From an uncultured beta proteobacterium (GTDB lineage: Bacteria > Pseudomonadota > Gammaproteobacteria > Burkholderiales > Burkholderiaceae_C), in assembly GCA_903823025.1 (NCBI GenBank), contig CAIJRK010000070.1, positions 1-64,000 on the forward strand: a DNA stretch of 64,000 bases, read 5' to 3'. The position numbers and the translations under genes are program-made. The notes under the pieces are model-generated. The model ran no database searches. It saw only the letters and a list, made by a program, of their open reading frames with translations, and was not told the origin of the DNA. Shown here one piece after another: positions 33,031-42,700 of this stretch. The first letter of the stretch is position 1, and every line of letters starts with the position of its first letter.

Positions 33031-34821
33031 ATGAGCACATCGGCGTTCCCAACCCCGGTTGCCCCGTTGTCTGACAGCGGCCCCCTGGATTGGCGGCGCC
33101 TGGTGCAATGGTTGTGCAGTGACGGCGTGATCAATGCGGAGGAGGCGCAGCGCGTCACCGCCCGTTGCGCGCAGGCCGAGAGTGTGCAGCACCCACTGGC
33201 GCGACTCGCCAGCGTGTCGGTGCGTCGCGCTGTGGATGCCAAACCGATGGACATTGAGCTGCTGACGCAGTGGTTGGCAACCCGCGCCGGGCTAGACTAT
33301 TTGCGCATTGATCCGCTCAAGGTGGACGTGGGCAAAGTCGCTGACACCATGAGCGCGGCCTACGCTGAACGCCACAAAATTTTGCCGGTGCAGGTCACGA
33401 CCGGTGAACTCGTCATTGCAACGGCTGAACCGTTCATCACCGACTGGGTGGCCGAACTGGAGCGGCAATCGCGCCGCCATGTGCGCCGTGTGGTGAGTAG
33501 TCCGCAAGAAGTCAAACGCTACACCGCTGAGTTTTTTGCGCTCGCCAAGTCGGTGCGCGCCGCCAACAAGGCCGGCGGCGGCACGACCGGGGCCAGCTTT
33601 GAACAACTGGTTGAACTGGGCAAAACCAACAAGCAGCTCGACGCCAATGACCAAGGTGTCGTGCAGGTGGTGGACTGGCTTTGGCAATATGCGTTTGACC
33701 AGCGGGCCAGCGATATTCATTTGGAACCCAAGCGCGAGCAAGGCGTGATCCGCTTTCGCATTGATGGCGTGCTGCACCCGGTGTACCAAATGCCGATGGG
33801 TGTGCTTGTCGCCATGACCGCCCGCATCAAGCTGCTGGGGCGCATGGACGTGGTGGAAAAACGGCGCCCGCAAGATGGCCGCATCAAGACGCGCAACCCG
33901 CGTGGTGACGAAATCGAGATGCGCATCTCCACGCTGCCCACCGCCTTTGGCGAGAAGATGGTGATGCGCATTTTTGACCCCGACACCACCGTGAAAGACC
34001 TGGATGCCTTGGGCTTTTCTGACCATGACGCCCGACGCTGGGAGACCTTGGTCAAGCGTCCCAACGGCATTATTTTGGTCACCGGTCCGACCGGATCGGG
34101 CAAAACCACCACGTTGTATTCCACGCTCAAACGCGTCGCCACGGAAGAGGTGAACGTCAGCACGGTCGAAGACCCGATTGAAATGATCGAGCCTGCTTTC
34201 AACCAAACCCAAGTGCAGCTGCAGCTTGATTTTGGTTTCCCGGAAGGCTTGCGCGCCCTCATGCGGCAAGACCCGGACATCATCATGGTGGGCGAAATTC
34301 GGGACGCGCAAACTGCTGAGATGGCGGTGCAAGCCGCGCTCACCGGGCATTTGGTGTTCTCGACGTTGCACACCAACGATGCACCCTCGGCCATCACCCG
34401 GTTGATGGAACTGGGTGTGCCGTCCTACCTGATTAATGCCACCTTGTTGGGCGTGCTGGCGCAACGCCTGGTGCGTACTTTGTGCCAACATTGCAAAGTG
34501 ATAGATGCCGAGGCGACGCGTGACACACTGGCCGAAGTCGTCAAGCCGTGGCAAATCAGCGGCGGCTACAAACCGTACAAACCCGTAGGGTGTGTCGATT
34601 GCCGCATGACCGGTTTCATGGGTCGCATGGGGCTTTACGAGTTGTTGGTCGTCACCGAAGCGTTCAAAGAAAAGATCACCCGCGAACCCAATAGCGATGC
34701 GCTCAAACGCCAGGCCGTCAGCGACGGTATGCGCCCTTTGCGGCTGGCGGGTGCCTTGCGTGTGGCCGAAGGCATGACGGTGCTGCAAGAAGTGCTGACC
34801 TCCACACCACCTTTAAGCTGA
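33031..34821 (+). CDS. GspE/PilB-type secretion or pilus assembly ATPase
   Basis: A 596-residue ATPase. An N-terminal T2SSE_N-like region is followed by the hexameric core: Walker A GPTGSGKTTTLYS, Asp box, His box LVFSTLHTNDAP, Walker B DPDIIMVGEIRD, and the zinc-type tetracysteine CQHC plus CVDC near residues 485-530. Such ATPases power type II secretion or type IV pilus extension. No partner secretion or pilin genes are nearby, so which machine it serves is not shown. Confidence 0.9.
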   Translation: MSTSAFPTPVAPLSDSGPLDWRRLVQWLCSDGVINAEEAQRVTARCAQAESVQHPLARLASVSVRRAVDAKPMDIELLTQWLATRAGLDYLRIDPLKVDVGKVADTMSAAYAERHKILPVQVTTGELVIATAEPFITDWVAELERQSRRHVRRVVSSPQEVKRYTAEFFALAKSVRAANKAGGGTTGASFEQLVELGKTNKQLDANDQGVVQVVDWLWQYAFDQRASDIHLEPKREQGVIRFRIDGVLHPVYQMPMGVLVAMTARIKLLGRMDVVEKRRPQDGRIKTRNPRGDEIEMRISTLPTAFGEKMVMRIFDPDTTVKDLDALGFSDHDARRWETLVKRPNGIILVTGPTGSGKTTTLYSTLKRVATEEVNVSTVEDPIEMIEPAFNQTQVQLQLDFGFPEGLRALMRQDPDIIMVGEIRDAQTAEMAVQAALTGHLVFSTLHTNDAPSAITRLMELGVPSYLINATLLGVLAQRLVRTLCQHCKVIDAEATRDTLAEVVKPWQISGGYKPYKPVGCVDCRMTGFMGRMGLYELLVVTEAFKEKITREPNSDALKRQAVSDGMRPLRLAGALRVAEGMTVLQEVLTSTPPLS

Positions 34822-34873
34822 CGTTTAATAGCACGCAATCCGAGCCTCATCAGGGCAACCAGGAGCCTCCCGT

Positions 34874-36166
34874 ATGCCACGCAAACACACCCTCACCCAG
34901 CACCCCCAACGCGCGGCGCTGCACAACGAAGTGCACGCCCGTCCGCCGCAGGCCTTGACGGCCCCGTTGGCGATTTCACACGTCGTCATGTGGTGCGATG
35001 CAGCCCAGCGGGAGGCCAGTCGCGTCCATGTTGAAGCCTTGCTGCGCGACCACCATTTACCACTGCCAGATGCCCAGTCCAGCCACTTCCGGATGGACTT
35101 GGGACGCTTTCATCTTCGCTGGGAATTGCACACGGAATTTGTCACCTGGACCTTCATGTCGGCCTTGTCTTCTGCGCAATTGAGCAAGGCAGAACCTTAC
35201 CGTGCTCTGGATCTGGTGCCGCAAGACTGGTTTACCGACTTGCCCGGCGAGTGCCTGGCGAGCTTACATTTTTGGGTCTTGTCAACGCAGGCCGACGACG
35301 TGGCCACCCTGGTTAAAAATGTGTTGCAAGAAGACACCCTGGTGGCCTCCAGCGTAGCGGGTGGCGGGGCGGAGGTTTACACCGATTTCGCTATTCATGC
35401 CGATGGTTTTTCTCGCGTGGTACTACTGGCCGGGGCTTTGTCGCCACGCCGGTTGGGCCGGTTGGTGCAACGCTTGCTGGAGATAGAAACCTACCGGATG
35501 GCCGCCTTATTGGGCTTACCCGCAGCGCGCGAAGCCACCACGATTTTGTCCCGGGTCGAGCTGGAACTGGCGGCGCTAGCCAGCGCCATTCGCAGTGCCA
35601 AGGCCGAAGACGAGCCGATGCTGCTGGATCGTCTAACCAAACTGGCCGGTCAGGTGGAGAGTCAACATGCGGCCACCCATTCGCGGTTCTCGGCCAGCGC
35701 GGCTTATTTTGAGTTGGTCGATAAACGCATTGTTGAAATCAACGAGCGGGCGCTACCGGGAATGCAGACCATTGAGGAGTTCATGGACCGTCGCCTGACG
35801 CCAGCACGCAGCACCTGCGAATGGGCAACACGGCGCCAGGACGCACTGTCACAACGCGTGTCGCGCATCAGTAATTTGCTGCGCACCCGCGTTGAGATTG
35901 AACAGCAACAAAGTAGCCAGGCGCTACTGACGACCATGAACACGCGACAAGATATGCAACTCAAGTTGCAGTCCACGGTTGAAGGTTTGTCGGTAGCGGC
36001 TATCACCTACTACATTGCAGGACTGGTCAGCTATCTGGCCAAAGGAAGCTCAAAATTAGGCTGGCCCTGGAGTGCCGAAAGCACGGCTGCGGCAGCGATT
36101 CCTTGCATCGCTTTGGGCGTGTGGTGGTCACTGCGGCGCTTGCATAAAAAAGTTTTTAAAGAATAA
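34874..36166 (+). CDS. DUF3422 family membrane protein
   Basis: A 430-residue protein with the family opening RAALHNEVHARPPQALTAPL. The middle is helical and partly coiled-coil-like (LELAALASAIRSAKAEDEP, EQQQSSQALLTTMNTRQDM), and two C-terminal membrane helices (TYYIAGLVSYLAKG and AIPCIALGVWWSL) anchor it with the bulk in the cytoplasm. The function of the family is unknown. It stands alone on its strand between the GspE-like and EamA genes. Confidence 0.87.
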   Translation: MPRKHTLTQHPQRAALHNEVHARPPQALTAPLAISHVVMWCDAAQREASRVHVEALLRDHHLPLPDAQSSHFRMDLGRFHLRWELHTEFVTWTFMSALSSAQLSKAEPYRALDLVPQDWFTDLPGECLASLHFWVLSTQADDVATLVKNVLQEDTLVASSVAGGGAEVYTDFAIHADGFSRVVLLAGALSPRRLGRLVQRLLEIETYRMAALLGLPAAREATTILSRVELELAALASAIRSAKAEDEPMLLDRLTKLAGQVESQHAATHSRFSASAAYFELVDKRIVEINERALPGMQTIEEFMDRRLTPARSTCEWATRRQDALSQRVSRISNLLRTRVEIEQQQSSQALLTTMNTRQDMQLKLQSTVEGLSVAAITYYIAGLVSYLAKGSSKLGWPWSAESTAAAAIPCIALGVWWSLRRLHKKVFKE

Positions 36167-36244
36167 TATGACGTTCAATAACTATTTCTTCTGCCCTGCA
36201 GCACGCGCGTCTTTTTGGGTTCTCAGTAGTCAGGCGGCCAGATT

Positions 36245-37177
36245 TTGAGTGCTGATATTGCGTTAAAAACCAAACAAGAAATTTCTAAAAATCTGGCGGT
36301 TGGGTTGGTGTTGGCCAGCGTGGGCGCGATTGCGTTCAGTGGCAAAGCCATCATCGTCAAACTGGCGTACCGGCATGGGGTTGATGCGGTCACGCTCATC
36401 ATGTACCGCATGTTGTTTGCCTTACCTATCTTTGCTGTAATGGCGTGGTGGGCCAGCCGGGGCAAACCGCCGCTGACAGGCCGCGACTGGTTCGGCGTGA
36501 TAGGTCTGGGCATCACGGGCTACTACTTGGCCAGCTTTCTGGATTTTGCCGGTTTGTCCTACATCAGCGCCTCGCTGGAGCGGCTGATTTTGTACCTTAA
36601 CCCGACCCTGGTTATGTTGCTGGGCCTGGTGCTCTATAAGCGAAAAATCAAGCGAATGCAGATGCTCGGCATGGTGATTAGTTATGCCGGTGTAATACTG
36701 GTGTTTGGTCATGAAATCAACCTGCAAGGCACAGACGCTGCGCTAGGCGCGCTGCTGGTTTTTCTCAGTGCGATCAGTTATGCGGTGTACCTCAGTTTCA
36801 GCGGTGAGCTGGTTCAACGGCTGGGTTCGTTACGTCTGGTCGGGCTGGCAACCACCGTGGCTTGCCTGTTGTGCATGGCCCAGTTTGTGCTGCTACGTCC
36901 CTGGAGTGCGATGCTGGTTGCGCCCGCGGTGATCTGGCTTTCGGTGTTGAATGCCACCTTATGCACGGCAGTTCCTGTCCTGATGGTGATGATGGCGATT
37001 GAACGCATAGGCGCCAGTCTGGCCGCTCAAACCGGCATGATAGGACCCATGTCCACCATTCTGATGGGCGTTCTGATTTTGGGCGAACCGTTCACCGCCT
37101 GGGTGGCCGCTGGCACTGTGCTGGTGATTGCCGGTATTTTTGTTTTCACCAGCAGCGCACGCGGTTTGTCACGTTGA
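36245..37177 (+). CDS. EamA/DMT-family transporter
   Basis: A 310-residue inner-membrane protein with ten hydrophobic helices arranged as two EamA repeats (ASVGAIAFSGKAIIVKLAY; ILMGVLILGEPFTAWVAAGTVLVI). DMT proteins export or exchange metabolites such as amino acids or nucleotides. The start appears to be TTG 36245 with a weak ribosome site. Substrate unknown. Confidence 0.87.
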   Translation: MSADIALKTKQEISKNLAVGLVLASVGAIAFSGKAIIVKLAYRHGVDAVTLIMYRMLFALPIFAVMAWWASRGKPPLTGRDWFGVIGLGITGYYLASFLDFAGLSYISASLERLILYLNPTLVMLLGLVLYKRKIKRMQMLGMVISYAGVILVFGHEINLQGTDAALGALLVFLSAISYAVYLSFSGELVQRLGSLRLVGLATTVACLLCMAQFVLLRPWSAMLVAPAVIWLSVLNATLCTAVPVLMVMMAIERIGASLAAQTGMIGPMSTILMGVLILGEPFTAWVAAGTVLVIAGIFVFTSSARGLSR

Positions 37178-37232
37178 AGAAAATTGATGCAAGAAGTTAT
37201 TGGTTGAGATAATTATTAAATGCTGCTATTTT

Positions 37233-37259
37233 CCAATCAAAATAGGGGAATTTTATTGG
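37233..37259 (+). promoter_or_regulatory. AT-rich RNA hairpin overlapping the protease ribosome binding site
   Basis: CCAATCAAAAT (37233-37243) pairs with ATTTTATTGG (37250-37259) around the loop AGGGGA, giving ten base pairs with one bulged C. The GGA at 37258-37260, which lies 7 bases before the protease ATG, is partly inside the stem, while the purine-rich loop is too far for normal spacing. The structure could limit translation or act as a thermosensor; this is inference. Confidence 0.35.
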
Positions 37260-37267
37260 AATAATGT

Positions 37268-38473
37268 ATGGTTTCAACTATCACTTCTTATACCGATTCA
37301 CGTTATCGGGCCTATACAGGTGAAGGTTTGGATGGCGTGGTACGGGTGTCCGTCGCCGGGTTTTACGGTACGGGCGTCTTGCTTTATGACGGTCAAGCGG
37401 TTCTCACTGCTGCTCATTTGTTAGTCAACAACACGACGGCCAGCGTTTTTTTTGAAACATCGGCGGGAGCGCAGACCATAACCAGCAATCGTCTGACCGT
37501 ACACCCCTACTACGATAATACGCAGAGCAATAACGACTTGGCTATCCTCTGGCTATCAAGCCCCGCGCCCGTTACTGCAGAGCGCTACACCCTTTATCGG
37601 GAGAGTGACGAATTTTTTAAAACCTTGACGATGGTCGGTTACGGACTACCAGGCACCGGGGCAACCGGCGAGGTCACCGACTACAGCGGCAGTCCTATCC
37701 GGCTCAAGGCCAACAATCAGTTTGAAGTCGATGCGGCCACACTCAAATATGCCCTTGGCTCAGGCATGGGTTGGACGCCCACGGCGGGCACCCAACTGGT
37801 TGCTGATTTTGATAACGGCACGACTTCGCAAGATGCCTTGGGTCAGCTACTCAACCTCAAGGGAACAGGTCTGGGGCAAAACGAAGGTTTGATTGCCGCC
37901 GGTGACAGTGGCGGCCCCGCCTTCATCAACGGGCAAGTTGCAGGAATTGCCAGCTATATTGCGAGTCTGGAAAACGGCAGTAGTCATCCCGACATTGACA
38001 ATGTGACCAACAGCAGCTTTGGCGAGATCGGTGCCTGGCAGCGCGTGAGCTACTACCAACAGTGGATTGACCAGAGTGTGCGCGACCACTACCCGAATGC
38101 GCCGACACAGCCCAGCCAGGTTCAAAAATCAGTCATTGAGGGCGACAGCGGTACAACTTACGCTTACTTCTTACTTCAATTCACCGGTATGCGTAGCGAC
38201 CCCAATCAGCGTTTGAGTGTGGACTACAGCACGCGCGACGGCAGCGCACAAGCGGGTCAGGATTATTTAGCCGTTTCTGGCACGCTGGTGCTTTATCCCG
38301 GCGAGAACGAAGCGGTTATTCCTGTAGAAATCAGGGGCGATACGTTGCCTGAATCCAACGAAGATTTTTATCTGGATGTGACAAATCCGGTGGGAGGCAG
38401 TTTTGGCGTGGGCGTACTCACACTGACGGCGATGCGCACGATTGTGAACGACGACGGCAGCCTCTTGGTCTGA
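37268..38473 (+). CDS. Trypsin-like serine protease with C-terminal Calx-beta domain
   Basis: A 401-residue protein. The chymotrypsin triad is visible: H50 in LTAAH, D90 in SNNDLAIL and S214 in GDSGGPAF. Residues from about 285 form a Calx-beta domain (YSTRDGSAQAGQDY, SGTLVLYPGENEAVIPVEI, NPVGGSFG). There is no Sec signal peptide; proteins of this architecture are often exported by type I systems, but this one lacks the glycine-rich RTX tail and no type I exporter is nearby. It may be truncated after Calx-beta or use another route. Confidence 0.85.
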   Translation: MVSTITSYTDSRYRAYTGEGLDGVVRVSVAGFYGTGVLLYDGQAVLTAAHLLVNNTTASVFFETSAGAQTITSNRLTVHPYYDNTQSNNDLAILWLSSPAPVTAERYTLYRESDEFFKTLTMVGYGLPGTGATGEVTDYSGSPIRLKANNQFEVDAATLKYALGSGMGWTPTAGTQLVADFDNGTTSQDALGQLLNLKGTGLGQNEGLIAAGDSGGPAFINGQVAGIASYIASLENGSSHPDIDNVTNSSFGEIGAWQRVSYYQQWIDQSVRDHYPNAPTQPSQVQKSVIEGDSGTTYAYFLLQFTGMRSDPNQRLSVDYSTRDGSAQAGQDYLAVSGTLVLYPGENEAVIPVEIRGDTLPESNEDFYLDVTNPVGGSFGVGVLTLTAMRTIVNDDGSLLV

Positions 38474-38552
38474 TTTATCGGCGGATGTAAGACGGGCACA
38501 ATAAGTCCATCTATTTAGAATTTTCAATCCCCCGCGCACAAGGAATCCTGTC

Positions 38553-39314
38553 ATGCCACTCGTCGTTTTCAATCAAAAAGGTGGGGTAGGAAAATCCACC
38601 ATCACCTGCAATCTCGCCGCCATCAGTGCCAGCCAAGGCTTGCGCACTTTAGTGATTGATCTGGACTCGCAAGGCAACTCCAGCAGCTATTTGCTGGGCG
38701 CGCAGGCCAAAGACGATCAGCCCACGGTGGCCGGGTTTTTTGAACACGCCTTGAGTTACAGCTTTCGCACCGTGCTGCCCACCGATTTCATCGTGACGAC
38801 ACCGCACGAGCGGCTGCACCTCATGCCGTCCAGCCCGGCGTTGGGCGAATTGGAAAGCAAACTGGAATCGCGCCAAAAGCTCTACAAACTGCGTGAAGCG
38901 CTGCAACAGCTTGGCGGCGGTTATGACCGCATTTACATCGACACGCCGCCCGCATTGAACTTCTTCACCCGTTCGGCCTTGATCGGCGCAACTGGCTGTC
39001 TGATTCCGTTTGATTGCGATGAATTTGCCCGCAAAGCGCTCTACACCTTGATGGCCAATGTGCAGGAAATTCGCGCTGACCACAACCCCAATCTGGTGGT
39101 GAAGGGCATCGTGGTCAACCAGTTTCAACCACGTGCCAACTTGCCCCAGCGCATCGTCGCTGAACTGGTGGCGGAAGGCTTGCCTGTGCTGCAGCCTTAT
39201 TTGCCGTCTTCGGTCAAGATTCGTGAATCGCACGAACAGTCCCTGCCCATGATTTACCTGGATCCAAATCACAAGCTGACGCAAGCGCTAGTAGCGTTGC
39301 ACGACGCGTTGTAA
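38553..39314 (+). CDS. ParA-family ATPase
   Basis: A 253-residue protein with the deviant Walker A KGGVGKST at the N-terminus, VIDLDSQGN (Walker A') and YIDTPPALNFFTRSAL (Walker B). It belongs to the ParA/MinD group that positions DNA or protein cargo. AAGGA lies 9 bases before the ATG. No ParB or centromere-like repeats follow, so it is an orphan here and may position something other than the chromosome. Confidence 0.9.
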   Translation: MPLVVFNQKGGVGKSTITCNLAAISASQGLRTLVIDLDSQGNSSSYLLGAQAKDDQPTVAGFFEHALSYSFRTVLPTDFIVTTPHERLHLMPSSPALGELESKLESRQKLYKLREALQQLGGGYDRIYIDTPPALNFFTRSALIGATGCLIPFDCDEFARKALYTLMANVQEIRADHNPNLVVKGIVVNQFQPRANLPQRIVAELVAEGLPVLQPYLPSSVKIRESHEQSLPMIYLDPNHKLTQALVALHDAL

Positions 39315-39317
39315 AAC

Positions 39318-39358
39318 CAGGCGGTTAAAAGCTGTTGCTAACGCCTGCTTTATTCTTT
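39318..39358 (+). terminator. Probable terminator after parA-like gene
   Basis: CAGGCGGTTA (39318-39327) pairs with TAACGCCTG (39339-39347) with one bulge, followed by CTTTATTCTTT. It begins 4 bases after the parA-like stop codon. Confidence 0.55.
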
Positions 39359-39386
39359 CGGCAGTGGGGCATTGCCGTTTTCAGGT

Positions 39387-39539
39387 TTACCGAAACAGGT
39401 GACCGGTTCCGAAGATGCCAACCAACCCGACCACAATCAGGTAAACCGCTACGATGGTCGAAAGCAAACGCGGAACAATGAGAATCACGATGCCCGCAAT
39501 CAAGGACACGACGGGGATCAGGTTTAAGGTGATATTAAT
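39387..39539 (-). CDS. Small DUF3096-like membrane protein
   Basis: About 50 residues, AINITLNLIPVVSLIAGIVI then LIVPRLLSTIVAVYLIVVGLVGIFG: two membrane helices separated by a short turn, as in DUF3096 proteins. The frame has an ATG at 39587 giving 66 residues, but the extra N-terminus is not family-like and has no ribosome site. An ATT at 39539 lies 6 bases after AAGAGG and would give the usual family length, so a rare ATT start is possible. Function unknown. Confidence 0.65.
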   Translation of the reverse strand: MNITLNLIPVVSLIAGIVILIVPRLLSTIVAVYLIVVGLVGIFGTGHLFR

Positions 39540-39635
39540 AGCAAGCCTCTTGAGGTGATGATGGATGCAGGCCCATGCAAATAGCATAGGATCGAGTCAG
39601 CTATTAGAACAGGGCACCAACGCACAACAGACAGC

Positions 39636-39668
39636 AAAAAACCCGCTACGTGGGGTAACGTGCGGGTT
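39636..39668 (-). terminator. Intrinsic terminator of tRNA-Arg
   Basis: On the minus strand AACCCGC-ACGT pairs with ACGT-A-GCGGGTT and is followed by a T-run (A-run at 39636-39640 on the plus strand). It lies 14 bases downstream of the tRNA 3' end. Confidence 0.8.
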
Positions 39669-39681
39669 CTGTTGAGATCGT

Positions 39682-39756
39682 TGGTCCCGCCACCGGGGAT
39701 CGAACCCAGATTTCACGCTTAGGAGGCATGCGCACTATCCATTGTGCTATGGCGAG
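39682..39756 (-). tRNA. tRNA-Arg (anticodon CCT)
   Basis: A complete 75-base cloverleaf including encoded CCA. The acceptor CTCGCCA pairs with TGGCGGG, the D-stem is GCAC/GTGC, the anticodon stem CATGC/GCGTG surrounds loop CTCCTAA, and the T-arm is CTGGG-TTCGATC-CCCGG. The anticodon CCT reads AGG codons. Both flanks look ordinary, with no integrase or duplicated tRNA end nearby. Confidence 0.95.
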
Positions 39757-39789
39757 AGCCTTGCATTGTAAGGGGCGCCAGCAGTCCCT

Positions 39790-42700
39790 TTAGTCGTAAC
39801 GGACGGTGAAAATCAAGTCCACTGCACTTTGTTCGCCCGTCTGGGCACGCAGGGTAAAGCGGCGCGAGAGGTCGTAAAAAATGTAGAACGTGCCCAAGGT
39901 ACCCGCCAGACTGCGTTCGTAAGCGACGTAGAAATCCCGTGAGATGCGCTTGCCCAGTGTCACCGTGGCACCGGTGGTTGTGCTGCCGTCGGCGTTGGTG
40001 GTGGCGCCGCTCATCGACAACTCATCCAGCCCCAGCGCCTGTGCCAGGCCGCCCGATAAGCCCTGACCATTGCCGCCGAGCAGCGCCAGCGCCGCCTGTT
40101 GCAACACGGCAGCCTCCGCGCCACCGCCTGCAGCGGAACGACCCAACACCAGCCACGACAACTTTTCAGCATCCGGCAAGTCCGGTTCGGCGTACAGACG
40201 CACGATAGGCGACAGCGCTGTGCCACTGATTTGCACGCCTACGCGCTGTTGCAAATTAGGACGTATCGCCAGAATGTCGAGCGACGGGTTGTCCAACGGA
40301 CCGGTAAAGCGCAGCACGCCTTCTTCAATATCGAGTTGCTGGCCGTAGGCTTTGTAGGTGCCGCGCACAATGCGCACTTCGCCGTTGAGACGCGGCACCG
40401 AGCCGAGCGCGGCGTTGCTGCGGAGTTCCAGTTGACCCGCCAGTCGCGTGATCAGACCACGCCCGCGCACCTGAAAGTTATCACCCAGATCCAGCGTGAT
40501 GGCCACGTCCGGGACGACTTGCACGCCTGCTTTTTTGGGGCGCGGTGGAGTCGGCGTGGCATGGGTCTGAGGTGCGCGAACCCGCACATCGTTGCCCAAT
40601 TGCGGCGTCGTGTCTTCGGGCAAAACGAACCGGGCACGATCCGCTTTGAGCGTGCCGCGAATCGAGAGTTGTGCGTCTTTGAGTTGCGCCGATAGCTTGC
40701 CCGACACCACCAGCCGCCGGTCGGCCCGCGCACTCACGCGCAAGGCCTCGGCGGTGGCTTCCAGCTGCATTTGCAGACGTGAGGTGAGCGTGGCATCAGG
40801 CCCGGTGGGCGCCAACCAAAGCACCGACCCTTTAATCGTGAGCAGGCCGCCTTCGTTGCGACCCGCCGCACCCTGCAGGGTGAATTCATTGATGTCCAGA
40901 CGTTCGCCGTTCAGACTGGCGTTGAGTGTGCCTTGGCTGAAATCAATACCATCGACCACCGAGCGCACGGCCAAATCTTGCGCGCGCAGCGTGCCGCGCC
41001 ATTGCGGCGCACCCCGCGTGCCCGACAGCGTGGCGTCGGCGTCGAGCGTGCCGCGCAGTCGCCAGCCGGGCGGGGCCAGCAATGACCAGGCGCCAACGGG
41101 CGGCAGTTTCACGCGCATCGTGCCCGTCAGCGGCGCCGTGGCGGGCCAAGTCCAGGCGCCTTGCGGGTTGCGTTGCAGGCGGGTGTCGAAAGACGCTTGC
41201 ACTTGGCCGGCGCGTTCGCTGTCCCAAAGCAGGTTGGCCGCCAGCTGGTCGTTCTCGGCAGTGATGATGAGGCGTGCCTCACGCACACCAGCGCGCAGCG
41301 TGCCGGTTTTTAGGCTGGCAGCAGGCGTCGGTGACGTGACCGTTGAGGTCGTGATACTTGGGGAGGCCAAGTCTTCGGCGGTGGTCAACAGTTGCAGGTC
41401 ACCGCTGGTGCGGGCCAGCGTGGCGCGCAGTTTGAAAGTGTCGCCGCCGGTGGCATCCCATTGGCCACCAAACAACAAGTCGCCGCGCAGACCGAGGTTG
41501 TCCATTTGTGTGTTGCCCAGCAACTCTAGCCAAGCCAGTGGCAAGCCTTGCAGTTGGCCTTGCGTTCGCCATTCAGTGCGCCCTGGCGTGCTGCCTTGAC
41601 GCCCGGTTAATTGCTGCGACCACCGCGCCGGTTGCCAATTGATCGTGGCCGTGCCGGGCACCGGCCCGCTCAATAAAACGGTGCCGGATGAGACGTTCAA
41701 CGTCTGGGAGGTGCCACTTTGTTGCCAGTTGAGCGCGACACTTTCGTTGAGCTTGAGCGTCCAGGTGCCGGGACGCTGGCTGTCGAGCGCGGTGAGTTGT
41801 GCGGTGTCCCACTGGGCTTGCCAGACGCCATCGCTCACCCGTCCGCCGCGCATCTGCGTTTGCAGCGTGAAGCGGCTCGTTCCGGCTTCAGCTTGACCGT
41901 GGGCGACCAGCGTCATGGCGCGCAGAGAACCCGTCAAGTCGGCTTGCAAGTCGCGCAAACGCAGGGTTTGATCCTTTGTCTGGTCGGCGGTGCGCAGGTC
42001 AAGCTTGGGAGCGCTTAACTTGGCCTGGATTTTTAGCGCCTGGCCCTGCCGCTCCCAGCCGCCTTGCCAGTGGCCGGTGAACTCGGCAGCACCCTGAATT
42101 GAGGTGTTGGCTAGAGACACTGGCGCGCCCGGCAATCGGGCCAGCCAGCGGGTCGCGCGTGCGGCATCGGTCATGCGCAAATTGATATCGCCTTGACCTT
42201 GGGTGCTGGCGATTTTCCCATCTAGCGTGGCGTGGGCACCGGGCAGAGTCAAGTCAAGTTGGCCTTGGGTGGCTTGACTGACGGTGTCAAACGTTAATTT
42301 TCCTTGCAGCTGGGCGTCATCGGTTTGAACGGTGAGGTTGCTCAGCGTTAACAAAGGCGCTTGCCACAGGCCTTGGGCTTGAACGTTTTTCAGGCGCAAA
42401 CCGGCGAGCGTGTTGGCACGAGACGCATCCGTTTTGGACGCTGTTATTTTTTGTGTCGCCGCCTTGCCGGTCGTCGTTTGCAAACGCGTATCAAAGGCGA
42501 TGCCTGACGAAGTTTGCGCAGCGGTTAATTGACCATCCAGCGCGGTCGCGGCCAGCCGTGAGTCCAACAGGGCCGGGTTAATGCCGAAAGCGCTGGCGCT
42601 GCCTTGCCAGGTCGCGACGGCGGTCTCGGTCATGGGGGTTGCTGCCTTTGTTGGCGTGTCGGCGAATTGGCCTTGCGCCTCAAGGCGGCCTCCCGCACCC

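Noticed and set aside
33292-34788. 498-residue open frame on the minus strand opposite the GspE-like gene
   Set aside because: It is fully antisense to a clearly conserved ATPase, is histidine- and glutamine-rich with no domain, and reflects codon bias of the real gene.
39682-39756. tRNA-Arg as an integration site
   Set aside because: No integrase gene and no duplicated tRNA 3' end was noticed nearby.
40592-41599. 335-residue open frame opposite tamB
   Set aside because: Low-complexity Arg/Ser/Pro-rich antisense frame; tamB is the conserved strand.
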